Numbered from the stretch's first letter, positions 1 to 12,183 are shown. The stretch: DNA of 64,000 bases from Adenophora triphylla var. japonica (GCA_022495995.1 JAFEMH010000924.1:310001-374000); one strand, 5' to 3'. The notes: a model not told the origin generated them from the sequence alone. Numbers and translations: made by a program.

Positions 1-1560
1 TTCTTGGTGGAAGCAATTTGTTTTCTTCTGAGATTGGACCTTGTATGTGATATTAGTTGACATGTTCTCAAACCCTGTGTCATTCGGACACATCCCACAA
101 TTTAAACTAGTAGTAGCAATGAGGGATCGAAACTACTACCTCTAGGATTAAACCTGGGCATCAATAAAAAAAAAAAGTACAACTTTATCATCACGTGGAG
201 AGAGAAAGAAAACCCCACTACCACAAGATATTATAGATATATATATAGATATCTATAGTATAAATCACACCTCCACTATCTACAGTACTATGAACAGTTT
301 TATCTGCTGAATTTTTCATTTTGCCCTCACTAAGTTGTCTTTTTCCCATTTTGTCCTAAAAAAAAATTTTTAATTAAAAAAAATTAATTTTAAAAAAAAA
401 TACACGTGTCCTTGGACACGAGCTTTTACTAGTAGATATATATTCATTGTATTTGACTTATGTAAAAACAAATGAATCTAAAATGTTGAATTTCAATGTC
501 TACTTTTCAAAAAACATCGTTTTGCAGTAAGAACAATGACAATTACTTCATTATGAGATAACTCAAGCTTCGTCGCGGTCGCAAGATGACGAAAACAACA
601 AGCATTTTCTAACATTTTGTCAAAAACATTTTTTTACGAATAAGTTTATAATATCAAACTGTTATGTTGAGTTTAAAATACTATACCTTTTCTACGAACG
701 ACTCCAAAATTCAAATCCTTGTTTGTAATTTAGTCTTAGAATTAATACTTAAAATTTGTATGTTCGTAATTTTCACGCCGATCAAAATTGCCACGTCATC
801 GATTTTTAAACGTCGACGATTAATGCGAACCTTACTAGGTTAACCTAACTTGTCAACTTATCTAGATATCTAATGCGACAAACCCTAAATCATTATACTA
901 CTATTGCATGCAAAATATAATTGGGCAAATTTGATCATATATTTTCAATTTGCTTAATAAATTATCTCGACTATATAAGTTGGATCCTAGGTATTACTAT
1001 AATAGTATCATGAGATACGCTATTAATATTATGCTACATAGGTTTTGTTCACTAGCAGTAGCAGCAGTATTGGTATTTGACTAACAAGGATATAAAATGA
1101 CCAATTTCTATTAACCATCTTAATTGGTGATTGGAATCAACATTAAACTTATGAATTCTAGGAATGGGATGGAAATAGAGATGTCGCCCATAGTTAGAGG
1201 GAGTTATTACCTGATCCCTTTTTAGTTGGACAAATGTGAATTTACTCTCTTCTAATATTTTAAAAAATCAAGTTATTTTCGCCTTAAAAAGGGAATTCTA
1301 TAATTTTTATCCATTTATAAAAAAATGCACTATATCTTAATGGTCCTTTAGCCTAACGAAATCGACCATATAGGACACATAATTTGGAAATTGATCAACA
1401 AACCCTTACATTGTAGATAGACACGCATGTTCATTGTAAAATCACGAAATTACATCTATAACACCCAGATAATTGACGCGTGTCACTCGATCAAAACCAA
1501 ACCGCACATGTGGATGTTCCGCCACCCACTTTGTTTTGGTCAAATTTCAACAAGTGTTTT
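1..1560. other. AT-rich stretch, no gene seen
   Basis: No convincing reading frame or element was found. The stretch is AT-rich, with an ATATAT-type run near 230-260, A/T homopolymers near 355-400 and a short inverted repeat at 405-420 (7-base arms CGTGTCC/GGACACG). It may hold an old MITE or LTR remnant, but no terminal repeats or target duplication could be paired. Confidence 0.5.
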
Positions 1561-2133
1561 TGATGATAAGAAAAATGACTAAAGTGATATGAATCAGGGT
1601 ACAATGATTATCAAGTTGAATAGAAATGAACACAAGGTGTTTGTTGACTAGGGAAAGCCCTTGAACAACTTATTCGCCGGCATAAAACCCCGGGAGGTTT
1701 TGGTACCTTCCTTGATCAAAAGTTTACTAAGGATTGAAATGATTACAGAGCTAGGAGCGTATAGAAGGGAGCTTAAGCTAGTGAAAAAACGTGTGTGCAA
1801 AGTACAGTGTTTATCCCCTTTTATACCTCAAATAACGGCTAATTTACAAGGAGAAAAAATAGGCCTAGAATCTCGGATAAGAGGTTGATCTCGTTGAGAC
1901 ATTATCGCCATTTTATTGATTGAGGGGATAATGATCTGTTGCTGGGTATTTGCATGGTGAGACGTCTTTGAATTGGTCTTCAATTACTTTGACACGTTCC
2001 CTGAAAAATAGGGTTAACGTAACAATAGTTCAACCTGCAAATGATCAAGATGTAATAGAACAACTCAAGTTGTTAGTACCAAGATGTTATACGCAAGTTG
2101 AAAACAAGTTGATTAAAAATGTAGGGCCCAACA
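1561..2133 (-). repeat. RE1 3' LTR
   Basis: Positions 1647-2133 align with 29116-29604. Read on the minus strand the LTR starts TGTTGGGCCCTACA at 2133, and a purine tract lies directly before it. A TATAAAA box on the minus strand (plus positions 1819-1825) is the likely promoter. The far end is taken as 1561 because a TG begins there, but the other LTR copy is truncated on this side, so this border is a guess. Confidence 0.7.
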
Positions 2134-2151
2134 ATTGCCCCCAAACTTTTT
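2134..2151 (-). other. RE1 polypurine tract
   Basis: On the minus strand this reads AAAAAGTTTGGGGGCAAT and abuts the LTR start. This is the expected site for plus-strand DNA priming, and it fixes 1561-2133 as the 3' LTR. Confidence 0.75.
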
Positions 2152-2319
2152 GAATTTAAAATGAAGAATATAAAGAGACAAAAAATTTAAAAAGTTTGCC
2201 AAAAATGGTAAAAGGTACACGGCGGTTTTAAATGAAAAAGTTTTTGATGGGACGGTTTTGAAGATTTCCAAAGCAAAAGTCATGATTGTTTAGACTTTCA
2301 ACCGCTGCCAACCTCTCCC

Positions 2320-2332
2320 TTAAATAAATAAG
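2320..2332 (+). promoter_or_regulatory. TATA-like box of the RE1 opposite-strand gene
   Basis: TTAAATAAATAAG lies about 170 bases before the ATG at 2502. Pyrimidine-rich leader sequence follows. Two related stretches with GGTTTT cores lie upstream (about 2222 and 2255). The promoter role is inferred from position only. Confidence 0.35.
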
Positions 2333-2501
2333 ACTCTTTCCCAACTCTCCCTTTCACATAATCAAAAAGGTAGCTTTCAAGGAGGTTTTCAAGAGGAATC
2401 ACCAAGGAAGGAGACCGGAAAGAAAATCAAGTAGGAATTTTCCGGTGAGTTTCTCTTTTCCTTTTGAACTTTCTCTTTGATTTCTTGCTCAAGTTGTAAA
2501 A

Positions 2502-4297
2502 ATGGGAAGAAAAAAGGTGAATATAATCGAAAGCGATGAGGGTTTGCCCGAGGGTTTCTTAACTCAAAACATGTTGAAAAAACCAGACAATGAAAAATGT
2601 TTGATTCCTAAAGCCAACTTAGAAATCATTAAGAAAAACCACGTTGTGCCATATGAAACCGTCTTTTTCACCCACCCTGACTTAACCTCTGAATGCTATT
2701 CTACCGATTGGGTGTGCTTTCCCGAATATCCCTTTGTTATTGGCCTAAAATTTCCCTTCCCAAAGTTAATTACTAGGTTTTTTGTTTCCTCAAAACTCAA
2801 CTATGCCCAAATCATGCCTCAAGGCTGGAGGTGCTTGCAAACCCTAGTTAGGTTAAATGTGGAGACTGAGTTGGAAGTTGGTTTAGAAGAGTTCACTTAT
2901 ACAACTGAAATTAGGGGATTTGGCCCTGGGAGATTTGGTTTTAGGGTTAAGACTGGTGGAGCCCCTTTTTTGTGATAACTGTGATCCTGCTGATAGAGGT
3001 TGGAGGAACAAATTTTTCTTTGCAAGGAGAAATACCCTGGCTTCGGAGGAGGGTGCAATTTCCAAGTGGAGGTCTCAAGGTAGCATAGATAATTTTTCTT
3101 ACTCTATTAATGTTCCTTAACAACCTGCTAACTAACCACTTGAATTTCCTTTGGCGTAGTTGCTAAGCTGAGCGTGCTTTTTCCAGCAAAAGAGGGTACA
3201 GAGGAGAATGTGAAGAAAATCTATGAGTTGGATTCATTAATAAGGTCTTTCAAGGCATTCCCGGTCTTGTTTTCTGCAGATTTAGAAGAAGAACTTAACC
3301 CTGAAGAAGCTCTACCTGATCCCATCAAGATGTCCACAGGTTTGACAAACCTCTTAAAGTTTTTTCCTATCTCCAATTTATTCTAGTCCTTTCAAGTTGC
3401 TCTTATTTTATACCCCTTTTTTGCAGCTACTCGATCTAAAGACACTGTGAGTGCTGCAGACCTATTGGCTGAAGCTAGGGCAAAGAGAACTGCCAAGAGA
3501 GATAATAAGCCTCCAACTCCTATGTCTATGGCATCTAGTTCTGAATTGAATGTCTCCAAGAAGAAGGAGGAAGCGAAGAAAAGGAAGCTGAGAGAGGCTG
3601 AGGCCACGGATGCAAGTGATGATATGGATATGGTGAAAACAAGAGAGAAGTTTAAAGCTGCGATAACAAGTTTTGTTGATAAGGTAAAACGAAGAGACCT
3701 TGAACCTTACCAAAGAGTTGATAGAGTATTAATACTTCTGTTACACAGGTTTCGGAAATTATGAGTCCTATTATGGACCAGGTCGATACTCTGAAGATCA
3801 AGGCGGCAAAATGTAGTTATGAAGCTGCGGAATCAAGGAAGGAAGCCACCAAAAGTGCTGGGGAAGTAGAGAGGTTCAAGAAAGAAGCAAAAAAGTATGT
3901 TGGTGAGGTGGAGAAATTGAAGAAATATTTTGAGACTTTAGGGAAGGAAGTGGAAGTTGTTCGTGCTGAGAATGAAGCTCATTTGAAGGAGCTTGAAGCA
4001 GCCAAGGGAGACTTCAAGTTCAATGCCACCAAGACATTGTTGGAGGTCAAAATTCAGCTTATGGAGGAATACAAGAACGGACAAGCTCCAACTTGGGACT
4101 TGGAGGAGGAGAAGAGAACTTTAGAAGACCACATTGGAGAACCAGCAGATGGAGAGGAGGTGAACTCAATGGCCCTTGAAACTCTAGTTGATGACACTGA
4201 TAAAGCTTTGAGTACCATAGTGGTAGCTCAAGTTGAAGAAAATGATCAAGGGAAGAAGTCAACAGTACCACCGGCGACAGCAGGCCACAATGTTTGA
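2502..4297 (+). pseudogene. Opposite-strand spliced gene of RE1 (gypsy-associated 'Transposase_28'-like, coiled-coil C-terminus)
   Basis: The gene runs opposite to RE1 gag-pol, in the place where Grande- and Retand-type Tat elements carry extra genes. Proposed exons are 2502-3079, 3160-3339, 3427-3683 and 3749-4297. The introns at 3080-3159, 3340-3426 and 3684-3748 all have GT..AG ends, and exon phases match across each (1/2, 1/2, 0). The N-terminal part, with residues such as WVCFPEYPF and FGFRVKTGG, resembles the plant 'putative gypsy type transposon' family; this is recognition by eye. The middle is Lys/Glu-rich. The last exon is a strong coiled coil with KEA/EVE heptads. Function is unknown. 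One break is seen: a single-base shift in the T run near 2965-2975 puts the first reading frame into a stop at 2975, while the continuing frame is open through 3079. Confidence 0.65.
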
Positions 4298-4800
4298 AAA
4301 CAATTTGAAACTTTTTAAGTAGTTTGGAAGGAGGAGAAACAAAAACAATTCTTTTTTGCTTATTTGCCGCGCCATTGGTGGGCATCAAATGGGGGGTCTG
4401 TCCCCAAAACAAGTTTATTTTGGTATGTAATGGCTCATAAGAGCCCAAACAATTTATTTGGGGGTACTAGGTTGGTCTAGTACTCCAAGCTTTATTAGGT
4501 TTTAAGGGATTGGTTGGCTTATCCAACTTGTCCTTTAGTAAAAAATCTTTTGGAAACATTTTCAAAGAAGTATTTTAGGTTTTTTCATAAATACTTGCTT
4601 GTTCATTCGATAACATGTTGATGTTATAAACAGAAGGTAACATGTCAATGTTACAACCAGTAGTCACAACTTGAATAAGTGTGAAACGTGCGCCCAGGCG
4701 AAGGTGTCAAAACCTTAAATCTTTAGAAAAGATGAAAATCTTTTAACCATATGTAAATTGTACCTTTGATCAGAGGTAACCGTTTGAAGAGATAGAACAA
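4298..4800. other. RE1 3' spacer
   Basis: No gene is seen between the opposite-strand gene and the repeat cluster. Near 4615-4665 there are two short stretches with ACATGTTGATGTTA-like inverted repeats, related in style to the palindromic arms of the cluster that follows. Confidence 0.4.
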
Positions 4801-5010
4801 GTATCAGCCGTCCTGGCGTGTCAACAAGTTCTATCCCTCTCCAGCTAGAGTTTCAACATGTTTGAGCCGTACTGGCGTGTCAACATGTTGAAATTCTTCT
4901 TCCTAGGTCCAAACATGTTGGAGCCGTACTGGCGTGTTAACATGCTTAGACCTACTCCAATTTTAGGTCCCAACAAGTATCAGCCGTACTGGCGTGTCAA
5001 CATGTTGAGC
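4801..5010. repeat. Four-unit tandem repeat with palindromic arms in the RE1 3' segment
   Basis: Four units of about 57-60 bp start near 4801, 4861, 4919 and 4978. Each has a core GCCGT(A/C)CTGGCGTGT flanked by variable arms. In the second unit the arms TTTCAACATGTT and AACATGTTGAAA form a long inverted repeat around the core. The arms vary between units (AACATGTT or AACAAGTT) while the core stays the same. Confidence 0.75.
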
Positions 5011-5202
5011 CTACTCCGTTTGTTCAAGTTGTATACCTTGCAAAACAAATTCATGTTAGGGTTGGGCGTTAGCGTAGCTAACGCCCCTCCGATGCTTAAG
5101 TCAGTAAGGATTTTCAATAAAACTTGATAACTTGAAACATGTGAATGAACTTGAGAACAAAAATAGATCATACCTGAGAAGTCTAGTTGTTAATGACTGG
5201 AC

Positions 5203-6494
5203 TTACATAAAATAGAGCTTCAAATGGATGGCGTTCCAACTTCTAGGGACCCTATCTCCACTTGGGGTTGACAACCAATATGCACCCTTGCCAGCTTCAG
5301 CATCGATGAGATATGGTCCTTCCCACTTGGGAGCTAGTTTTCCTGCATTCAGTTCTCTTGTATTTTGAAATACTTTTCTCAAAACTAAATCACCAACCTG
5401 GAATCTTCTTATTCTGACATTCTTGTTGTATGATCTAGCAATCTGTTGTTGATAAGCTGCCATCCTTATCTTGGCTAAATCCCTGATCTCATCAATTGTA
5501 TCTAAATCTTGGGTTAGCAAGAGATTATTTTCATCTTGAGTTAATAAGCCATACCTTGCTGTTGGGATTGTCACCTCGACTGGAATTACAGCTTCTGCTC
5601 CATATACCAAAGAATATGGAGTTCTACATGTGGCCCCTTTTGTAGTGGTCCTATCTGCCCAAAGTACAAGTGGTAACTCTTCGGCCCATCTTCCTTTCTT
5701 TTGATCTAGGCGCTTCTTCAAGTTGTTGACAATCAACTTGTTGCTTGACTCGGCTTGACCATTGGCTTGAGGGTGAACAGGCGTAGACATGATCAACTTG
5801 ATGCCCCAGCGAGTACAAAAATCTCTGGTCTTCTTACTTATGAATTGTGACCCGTTGTCACATATAATCTCTGATGGTATACCAAACCTGCTAATTATAT
5901 TTTTCTTTAAAATGAAATTACCTCCTTGTCTCTTACTTTTACATAAGCTTCTGCCTCGATCCACTTTGAGAAATAATCAGTCATTGCCAACATGAACACT
6001 TTGCCTCCAGGGGCTTTAGGCAACTTGCCCACAATATCCATGCCCCACTGCATGAAAGGCCAAGATGAGACGATAGAATGCAAAGGCTCTGCAGGTTGAT
6101 GCAAGATGTTGCTGTGTCTTTGGCAGGCATCACACTTCTGTACATAGCTCATGGCATCTTGACGCATGGTTGGCCAATAATAACCAGTCTTGAGGGCCTT
6201 TGACGCTAATGCTTTTCCACCAGAATGATTTCCACATATTCCTTCATGGATTTCTTTTAGCACCAGTTCAACTTGCTCATTATCAATACATCTTAAATAG
6301 TGCCCTGCAAAAGATCTCTTAAATAACACATTATCTATTAAAACGAAAGTTGAAGTACGAATCTTAAAAGATCTAGCATTCTTAATATCTGGCGGAATAG
6401 TCCCAAGTTGAAGGAACTCAATTATTGGTTGGGTCCAAGAAGGTCTAGCATCTTGTGCCCCAATAGGTTGAGTAACCGCTTGAGTTTCCTCAAC
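5203..6494 (-). pseudogene. RE1 integrase, broken by a frameshift
   Basis: The zinc-binding region (GNHSGGKAL, then CDACQRH) is read from about 6260 down to 6120. The catalytic core begins with GMDIVGKL (first Asp). A frameshift between about 5964 and 5907 changes the reading frame. The rest is open to 5203, with CDNGSQF (second Asp) and GQAESSNK (catalytic Glu), then the C-terminal part with DLVLRKVFQ and WEGPYLI. The three catalytic acidic residues are all present but lie in two frames. The upstream end continues in the same frame as the second RNase H after a stop at 6495. Confidence 0.85.
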
Positions 6495-6929
6495 TTAGTC
6501 TATTGCCGGGAACTTAACATAAATAATGGGAATGTTAGTATGCAACATTGATTTGCAAGTTGAACCCAAGTTGGCCAATGCGTCCGCTTCTGTGTTTTCT
6601 TCTCTAGGGACCTGTTCCAAAGAGAATGATAGGAATTTTGAAGCTAAAGCTTTGACATGTTGGAGATATAGAGTCATCTTGGAATGCTTCGCCATATAAC
6701 TGCCATTGAAATGGTTAGCAAGTAATTGAGAATCAACATATACATTTATATGAGTAATGTTTAGACTTAAAGCTGTAATTAAACCCATAATTAAAGCTTC
6801 ATACTCAGCTTCATTATTTGTTGCATTGAACTCACAAGATACAGCTTGAGGTATGATATCACCTTGTGGGGATTTTAGAACTATTCCCAAGCCAGTTCCT
6901 TTGGAATTTGAAGCTCCATCTCGTAACAA
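6495..6929 (-). pseudogene. RE1 second (archaeal-type) RNase H
   Basis: The segment reads RDGASNSKGTGLGIVL (first Asp), NEAEYEAL (Glu), YVDSQLL (Asp) and NTEADALANL (last Asp). These are the four acidic residues of an RNase HI fold. Such a second RNase H after the Ty3-type one defines Tat elements. It lies in a different frame from the RT block, and stops occur in the linker, so it cannot be made as part of one polyprotein in this copy. Confidence 0.8.
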
Positions 6930-6973
6930 GTTGTCTAAAATCTAGGAGCTAGCTTACCTTCAAGCTGTTGCAC

Positions 6974-8467
6974 TTACAGTTCTACCTCGGACTGCAAACT
7001 TGGACTAAAATCTGCTACAAAATCAGCTAGGACCTGAGATTTGATAGCTGTCCTTGGCTCATATGAAATGTCATACGTGCTCAACTTGACTGACCACTTG
7101 GCCAATCTGCCTGACATCTCTGGAGTTCTTAACACATTTCTTATAGGATAGTTAGTTCTAACAGTTATAGAATGTGTTTCAAAATAATGACGCAGTTTTG
7201 TAGCAGCAGTAGTTAAGGCTAAAATTAATTTTTCAAGATGAGAGTACCTCGTTTCAGCATCTAGTAAAGACTTACTTACATAGTAAACAGGATGCTGTTC
7301 ACCTTGGACTTCTTTCACCAATACTGCACTAACTGCATTCTCAGATACAGCTAAATATAAATAAAGGTGCTCACCATGCTCTGGTTTGGCAAGTAGGGGT
7401 GACGTCACCAAGTACTCTTTAAGTTGTTTAAAAGCTGCCTCATGTTGGTCAGTCCATTGGAAGAGTTTATTCTTTCTTAGCACTTCGTAGAATAACCTGC
7501 ACTTATCAGATGATTTAGATATAAATCTATTTAGGGCAGCTACTCTACCTGTCAACCTTTGGACGTCTTTGATATTCTTGGGAGATTCCAAGTTGAGAAT
7601 GGCTTTGATCTGTTCGGGACTGGCTTCAATTCCTCTCTTGGTCACCATATAGCCCAAGAATTTTCCTGCTCTAACACCAAAGTTGCACTTTGCCGGATTA
7701 AGCTTCATGTTGAAAGCTTTCAAGATGTTGAACGCCTCAGCAAGATGCTCTACGTGATCTTCAATATGCTTGGACTTTACCACCATATCATCTATGTAGA
7801 CTTCCATCGTCTTGCCAAGTTGATCTTTAAACATCTTGTTCACGAGCCTCTGATAAGTTGCCCCTGCATTTTTAAGACCAAATGGCATAGCAATATAACA
7901 ATATATACCTTCCGGAGTCATGAATGTTGTATCCTCTTGATCTGAGGGCTCCATTTGAATTTGCTGAAAACCTGAGGACGCATCCATGAATGTTAAGATG
8001 TCGTGGCCAGCTGTCTCGTCAACTAGAGAATCAATATGAGGAAGAGGGAATGGATCTTTCGGGCAGGCTTTGTTCAAGTCTGTGAAGTCCACGCATACTC
8101 GCCACTTGCCGTTCCTCTTCTCCACCACCACAACATTGGCTAACCACCTTGGATACTGAACTTCCCTGATCATCTTGGACTTCAAAAGCCTCTCAACTTC
8201 ATCCTTTATGATCTGGTTCCGCTCTTGGGCAAACTTTCTTCTTTTCTGGTGGACAGGACGGATGGTTGGATCAATGTTCAACTTGTGAGTAATGATGTCC
8301 TTGCTTATCCATGTCATGTCCTCATGCTTCCACGTAAAACAACATTTCTGACTTTTCAAGAACTCGATCAGCTCCTCCTCAATTTCGGGTGGAAGGTCTA
8401 TACCAACTTGTACTTGGGCCTCAGGATTCAACTCATCAACAGAAACATTTTTCGTCTCATGCTCCAC
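6974..8467 (-). pseudogene. RE1 reverse transcriptase and degenerate first RNase H (497 codons open)
   Basis: This is the longest open block of RE1. The RT shows FMDASSGFQQI (first catalytic Asp, about residue 162), MPFGLKNAGATYQ and YIDD at residues 224-227. The connection domain follows. The Ty3-type RNase H begins near residue 368, with LYLAVSENAVSAV where active enzymes have an Asp in a DAS motif, so its first catalytic Asp appears to be lost. The frame is open throughout but is cut from protease upstream and from the second RNase H downstream by stops. Confidence 0.9.
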
Positions 8468-8509
8468 TGCTTCAAGAACATCCTGGGCCTTTTTCTTTAA
8501 TTGTTATGC

Positions 8510-8959
8510 TTAACGAGGAACCGAACTTGCTTTCATGTTAACCTTGTAGCATTCTTTAGAAACTTGCTGATTTCCTTTCAACTTGGCTACACCCCAAGGT
8601 GTTGGAAACTTGACGCACTGGTGATAAGTTGACGGAACGGCCTTCATGTTGTGGATCCAAGGTCTTCCCAAAATGACATTGTAAGAGGAAGAGCATTCAA
8701 TCACACAGAACCTTTCCATAGAATTCATACCCTACATATAGATAGGCAACTTGATTTCTCCGACCGTTTGCTTTACCTCACCACTGAACCCTACCAGTAC
8801 GGATGAATTCTTCACAACTTCGGACAAAGGAATGCCCATATCTTCAAGAGCATGAGTGAAGATTATGTTGACTGAGCTGCCGCCATCAATCAGAATTCTC
8901 TTGACCACACAATTAGCAATCTGCACCTGAACAACTAGACCATCATGATGAGGGTCCAA
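8510..8959 (-). pseudogene. RE1 aspartic protease
   Basis: The active-site motif ILIDGGSSVNII is read near 8870-8905, then GFSGEVKQTVGEIKLP and the downstream hallmark [13 protein letters not shown] stop near 8729-8731 interrupts the frame between the two halves. The gag C-terminal frame overlaps at 8935-8959, so a shift is needed to enter protease from gag. Confidence 0.8.
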
Positions 8960-10393
8960 CGTGTTGTCCTTATCTTCATCTTCAAAGGAGATAACTGACC
9001 ATCTGTGAAGTCACGACGCCTTGAGGGCAATTCTGACTGATCCTCCTTAGAACTCTTGGCATGACGCTTGGCTGCAGAATAAGTTGTGCCACAAATATGG
9101 GATCCACCTGAAATAACGTTTACTACCTTGGTGGCTGGAGGAGGTGCAACCTTCTCGGGTCTGGACTGCTCTCCTGAATCAGGCTTTTTGGATTCACTTC
9201 TGACCCTCTTCTTACCCAACAAATCCTTAAGAAGACCCTTGGATAATAAGTGAGCAATCTCCTTCCTCAAGGCAAAACAATTCTCAGTGGTATGCCCAAA
9301 ATCCTCATGAAATGCGCACCACTTGGACTTATCCTTCCAAGCTGTGGGCTGGTCACTCTTCTTGGGCCATCTAGCTTATCTCCAAGATTTCCCATGGCGC
9401 AAAGGATTCTTTAGAAGATTCAGATTTAACAGGGGGTTTGCCCCTGTTGGACTTATAGTGATGGGAATCCGATTTTCTGTCAGAGGGCTCAAATAGAGGA
9501 ATAGGGGTCCTCCCAGTTGACTTCCCCAATGCCAGGCTGTCATCCTCCAATCTGATGAAAGGCAAGGCTCTGGTTCTGATTTCTTCAAGTTGTTTCGCAG
9601 GAGTCATCACCAACTCATTATAAAATAGAGAGCTCTTCTTCAAGCCTATACGGAATGCTTCCGTAGCTGTGGACACGTCCAAGTTGGGTATAGTCACTGC
9701 CTCTTTGTTAAACCTGTGCAAATATTCTTTAAGACTTTCGTTAGGCTGTTGCACAATTATATAAAGGTCACTAGTCAACTTGTCAAATGCCCTATTGCAT
9801 GAAAATTGATTAATAAACATATTGACAAGTTGAGCATAATAGGAAATAGAGTTTAGAGGAAGTCATGTTAGCCATTTTAAGGCTGGTCCTGACAAAGTTG
9901 AGCCAAAACCCCTGCAAAAACATGCTTCTCTAAAAATAGGGGGGATACTTATAATATCCATTGATTCCTGATATAGCAACACATGCTCTGCCGGGTCGGT
10001 GCTCCCGTCATACTTCTTCATATGAGGGATCGAAAACTTTTTTGGGATTTCCACGCTAGCTATTGTTGGAATAAAACGAGATTCGTTATAGCAAGTTGGA
10101 GAAACTTGGTGGTATGGCATATTGACTCCAGGTATGCTTCGAAGCAAATCCTTTATAGTCTGCATTTCCTTAACAAGTTGACTCTCTGCGAAAAGAGGAT
10201 TGTTATTAAACTGAGATGCAGAAGTATCAAAAACATTAAAGAAACTCCCTGTTCGCCCCATTGAGGGTGTAGCATAAGTGTAGTAAGATGACAACACAGG
10301 TTGGCTAGCTGGAAGGCTGAATCTTGGTTGCTCGATTGGAATGGACGTCACGATTGTGCTTTCTGATGGCAAGGTATTGGACATAGGGATATC
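8935..10393 (-). pseudogene. RE1 gag, N-terminus replaced by the RE2 junction, several breaks
   Basis: The capsid region reads PHMKKYDGSTDPAEHV, then FCRGFGSTLSGPALKWL. An in-frame TGA at 9860-9862 interrupts it. The frame continues with AFDKLTSDLY and NESLKEYLHRFN to a stop at 9371. In another frame a zinc knuckle follows (CAFHEDFGHTTENC, about 9265-9310), then a basic stretch down to 8935. The first codons upstream of 10393 come from the RE2 LTR, so the true gag start is lost. Confidence 0.8.
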
Positions 10394-10624
10394 TGTAAGT
10401 ACCCAAATCTGGCTCATGCCTTCCGGTTAATTTCCCTGGCAATTCCGGTAAATTTCCCGGTAATTTCCCAGACTTTCCTAGAGTTCCGAAACAATTCCGG
10501 AACTGTCCCAAACCTCTCAAGGGCTGAAGGGAAGGCTTAGTAATTAAGAAACACGTTTTTCTTAATTACAAAAACCTTCTAGAATTGCCACCTTGCATGA
10601 TTCTAGAAACATGCTGAGTCATTG

Positions 10625-10706
10625 TGGATAATGCCGCACGGCTGCATTAGCCAAGGACCTCTGGCCGCACGGCTTCATTAGCCTTATCCAGACTGCCTAT
10701 AAATAG
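10625..10706 (+). promoter_or_regulatory. Paired CG palindrome and TATA box in the RE2 5' LTR
   Basis: The core GCCGCACGGC occurs at 10633-10642 and 10664-10673, each followed by a TGCATTAG/TTCATTAG tail. Both lie between inverted arms TGGATAA (10625-10631) and TTATCCA (10684-10690). The TATA box TATAAATAG starts 8 bases after the right arm. The 3' LTR repeats the arrangement with cores at 27599-27608 and 27630-27639 and TATA at 27664-27672. A promoter-proximal role is inferred. Confidence 0.6.
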
Positions 10707-11029
10707 AGGCCTCCTCTACCCATTTCCACACACAGTTTTTCCAGCATAAAAACACCCAAAGAGTCCCTACGAAAATAAGAAGCTAAAGGAGTCAAGAAGC
10801 CACCTCCCTCCTCCATTGAAGCCTCCAAAGTTGGTCCTTCCACCAAGCAAGATCCAAAGGAGAAGAGGCCACCACCATTGGTAACCTATCACTCCCTTAA
10901 CCTTACATTTTACTTGCTTTATATTGCTCACTGCATTCATATATTGTCATTATCTTGCTTGGGACTTGGTAGTTATCATTAAAGATCATATCTTTATCAT
11001 ACCCCCCTTTCCCCTTTGCATGAAATAGG

Positions 11030-11480
11030 CATCACTTGCCATTAAAGATGTAATCTTTGAATCAAAAGGTGCATCCTTTGCACCTAAAATCACCCTTTTT
11101 ACAATAAAAATATCATCTTTATGCATCCTTTGCTCATAAAAATGCAATCTTTACATTCAAAATGCATCATTTGCATATAAAAATCATGTCTTTATAATAA
11201 AGGTGCATCCTTTGCACCTAAAACCCATTTACATGCATCCTTTGCATTAGAAATCATCTCTTTGCATGAACTTAGCATCCTTTGCTTTCAAAAATGAAAT
11301 CTTTGTGCATCCTTTGCATAATAAATACTATTTTCCTCATAAAAGTGCATCCTTTGCATATTAAGTATCAATTTCTTCATAAAAATGCATCCTTTGCATA
11401 AAGATCACTTCTTTACATCAAAATGCATCCTTTGCAAATCAAATGCATCCTTTGCAACCCAAAAATGTCATCTTTTCACT
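11030..11480. repeat. Array of GCATCCTTTGCA-type short repeats in the RE2 LTR
   Basis: Well over ten copies of a near-palindromic 12-13 base word (GCATCCTTTGCA or GCATCATTTGCA) alternate with A-rich spacers and ATCATCTTT/ATCTTTACA words at a spacing of about 25-40 bases. The 3' LTR carries the matching array at about 28000-28430 with a different number of units. Confidence 0.75.
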
Positions 11481-12168
11481 AAAAATGTCATTTTTACATG
11501 CATTCCCCCATGTCCCCATTAGCAACCTTGGAACGGACCGGTGTAAAGATCCTATCTTTACATCGTTTCTTTCATTAAAGGTTCCATAACCTCTTTAGAA
11601 AGGGACAACCTTGAACCCTATATCTCTGATTATCACTTAAGACGAGCATGAAGCATTCATATAAGCTCGATCGTCTTAAGGTGTAAGATTGATGGGCTAA
11701 GAACATTCCTTCCTAAAGAACCTCATTTTTGGGCTATAAAAGAGAGTCCTTCTCTCGATCACGCAAGTCCCGAGGTCAAAATGCGATGATCACAAGTCCA
11801 AGATGAGGACGGGATCAAAATCCCGAATACATAAAATCCAAGAAATCCCGAGCGACAACCAATAAATGGTTTGTACGTCCGGAAGACAACTTGGGACATT
11901 CCCTCCCCTTTTATTCAAACACATGCACACAAGAAAGCACGCAAGCAAGCAAGATAAACGGAATCTAGGGAGACTTGCTACGGCAAGGCACCTTGGGTGA
12001 ACGACGATCCGTTCTTCCCAAGGGGTAACTTAACCTCCGAACCCATAAATCCTTTTTTTTTCAAAGTTTTGAGGAAATCAAAATGGCGTGGCGACTCCGT
12101 TTTTCAAATTAAACCGGATGTCTTCAAACTCGCGTGAATCCAAACAAAATTTGGGCACACATTCACGC

Positions 12169-12183
12169 TGGCGACTACTGGGA
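12169..12183 (+). other. RE2 primer-binding site
   Basis: TGGCGACTACTGGGA starts three bases after the LTR end. It closely resembles the TGGCGACTCTGCTGGGGA site of RE4, the kind of site reported for Tat/Ogre elements and assigned to a tRNA-Arg. Confidence 0.65.

Larger units (their letters stand above)
10394..12165 (+). repeat. RE2 5' LTR
   Basis: It begins TGTAAGTACCC and ends CACATTCA, followed after three bases by the primer site. A TATA box TATAAATAG lies at 10698-10706, directly downstream of a paired CG palindrome. Positions 11040-11500 hold a dense array of short repeats. Near the 3' end is a stretch shared among Tat LTRs (GGCGTGGCGACTCC, about 12084-12100). Confidence 0.9.
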
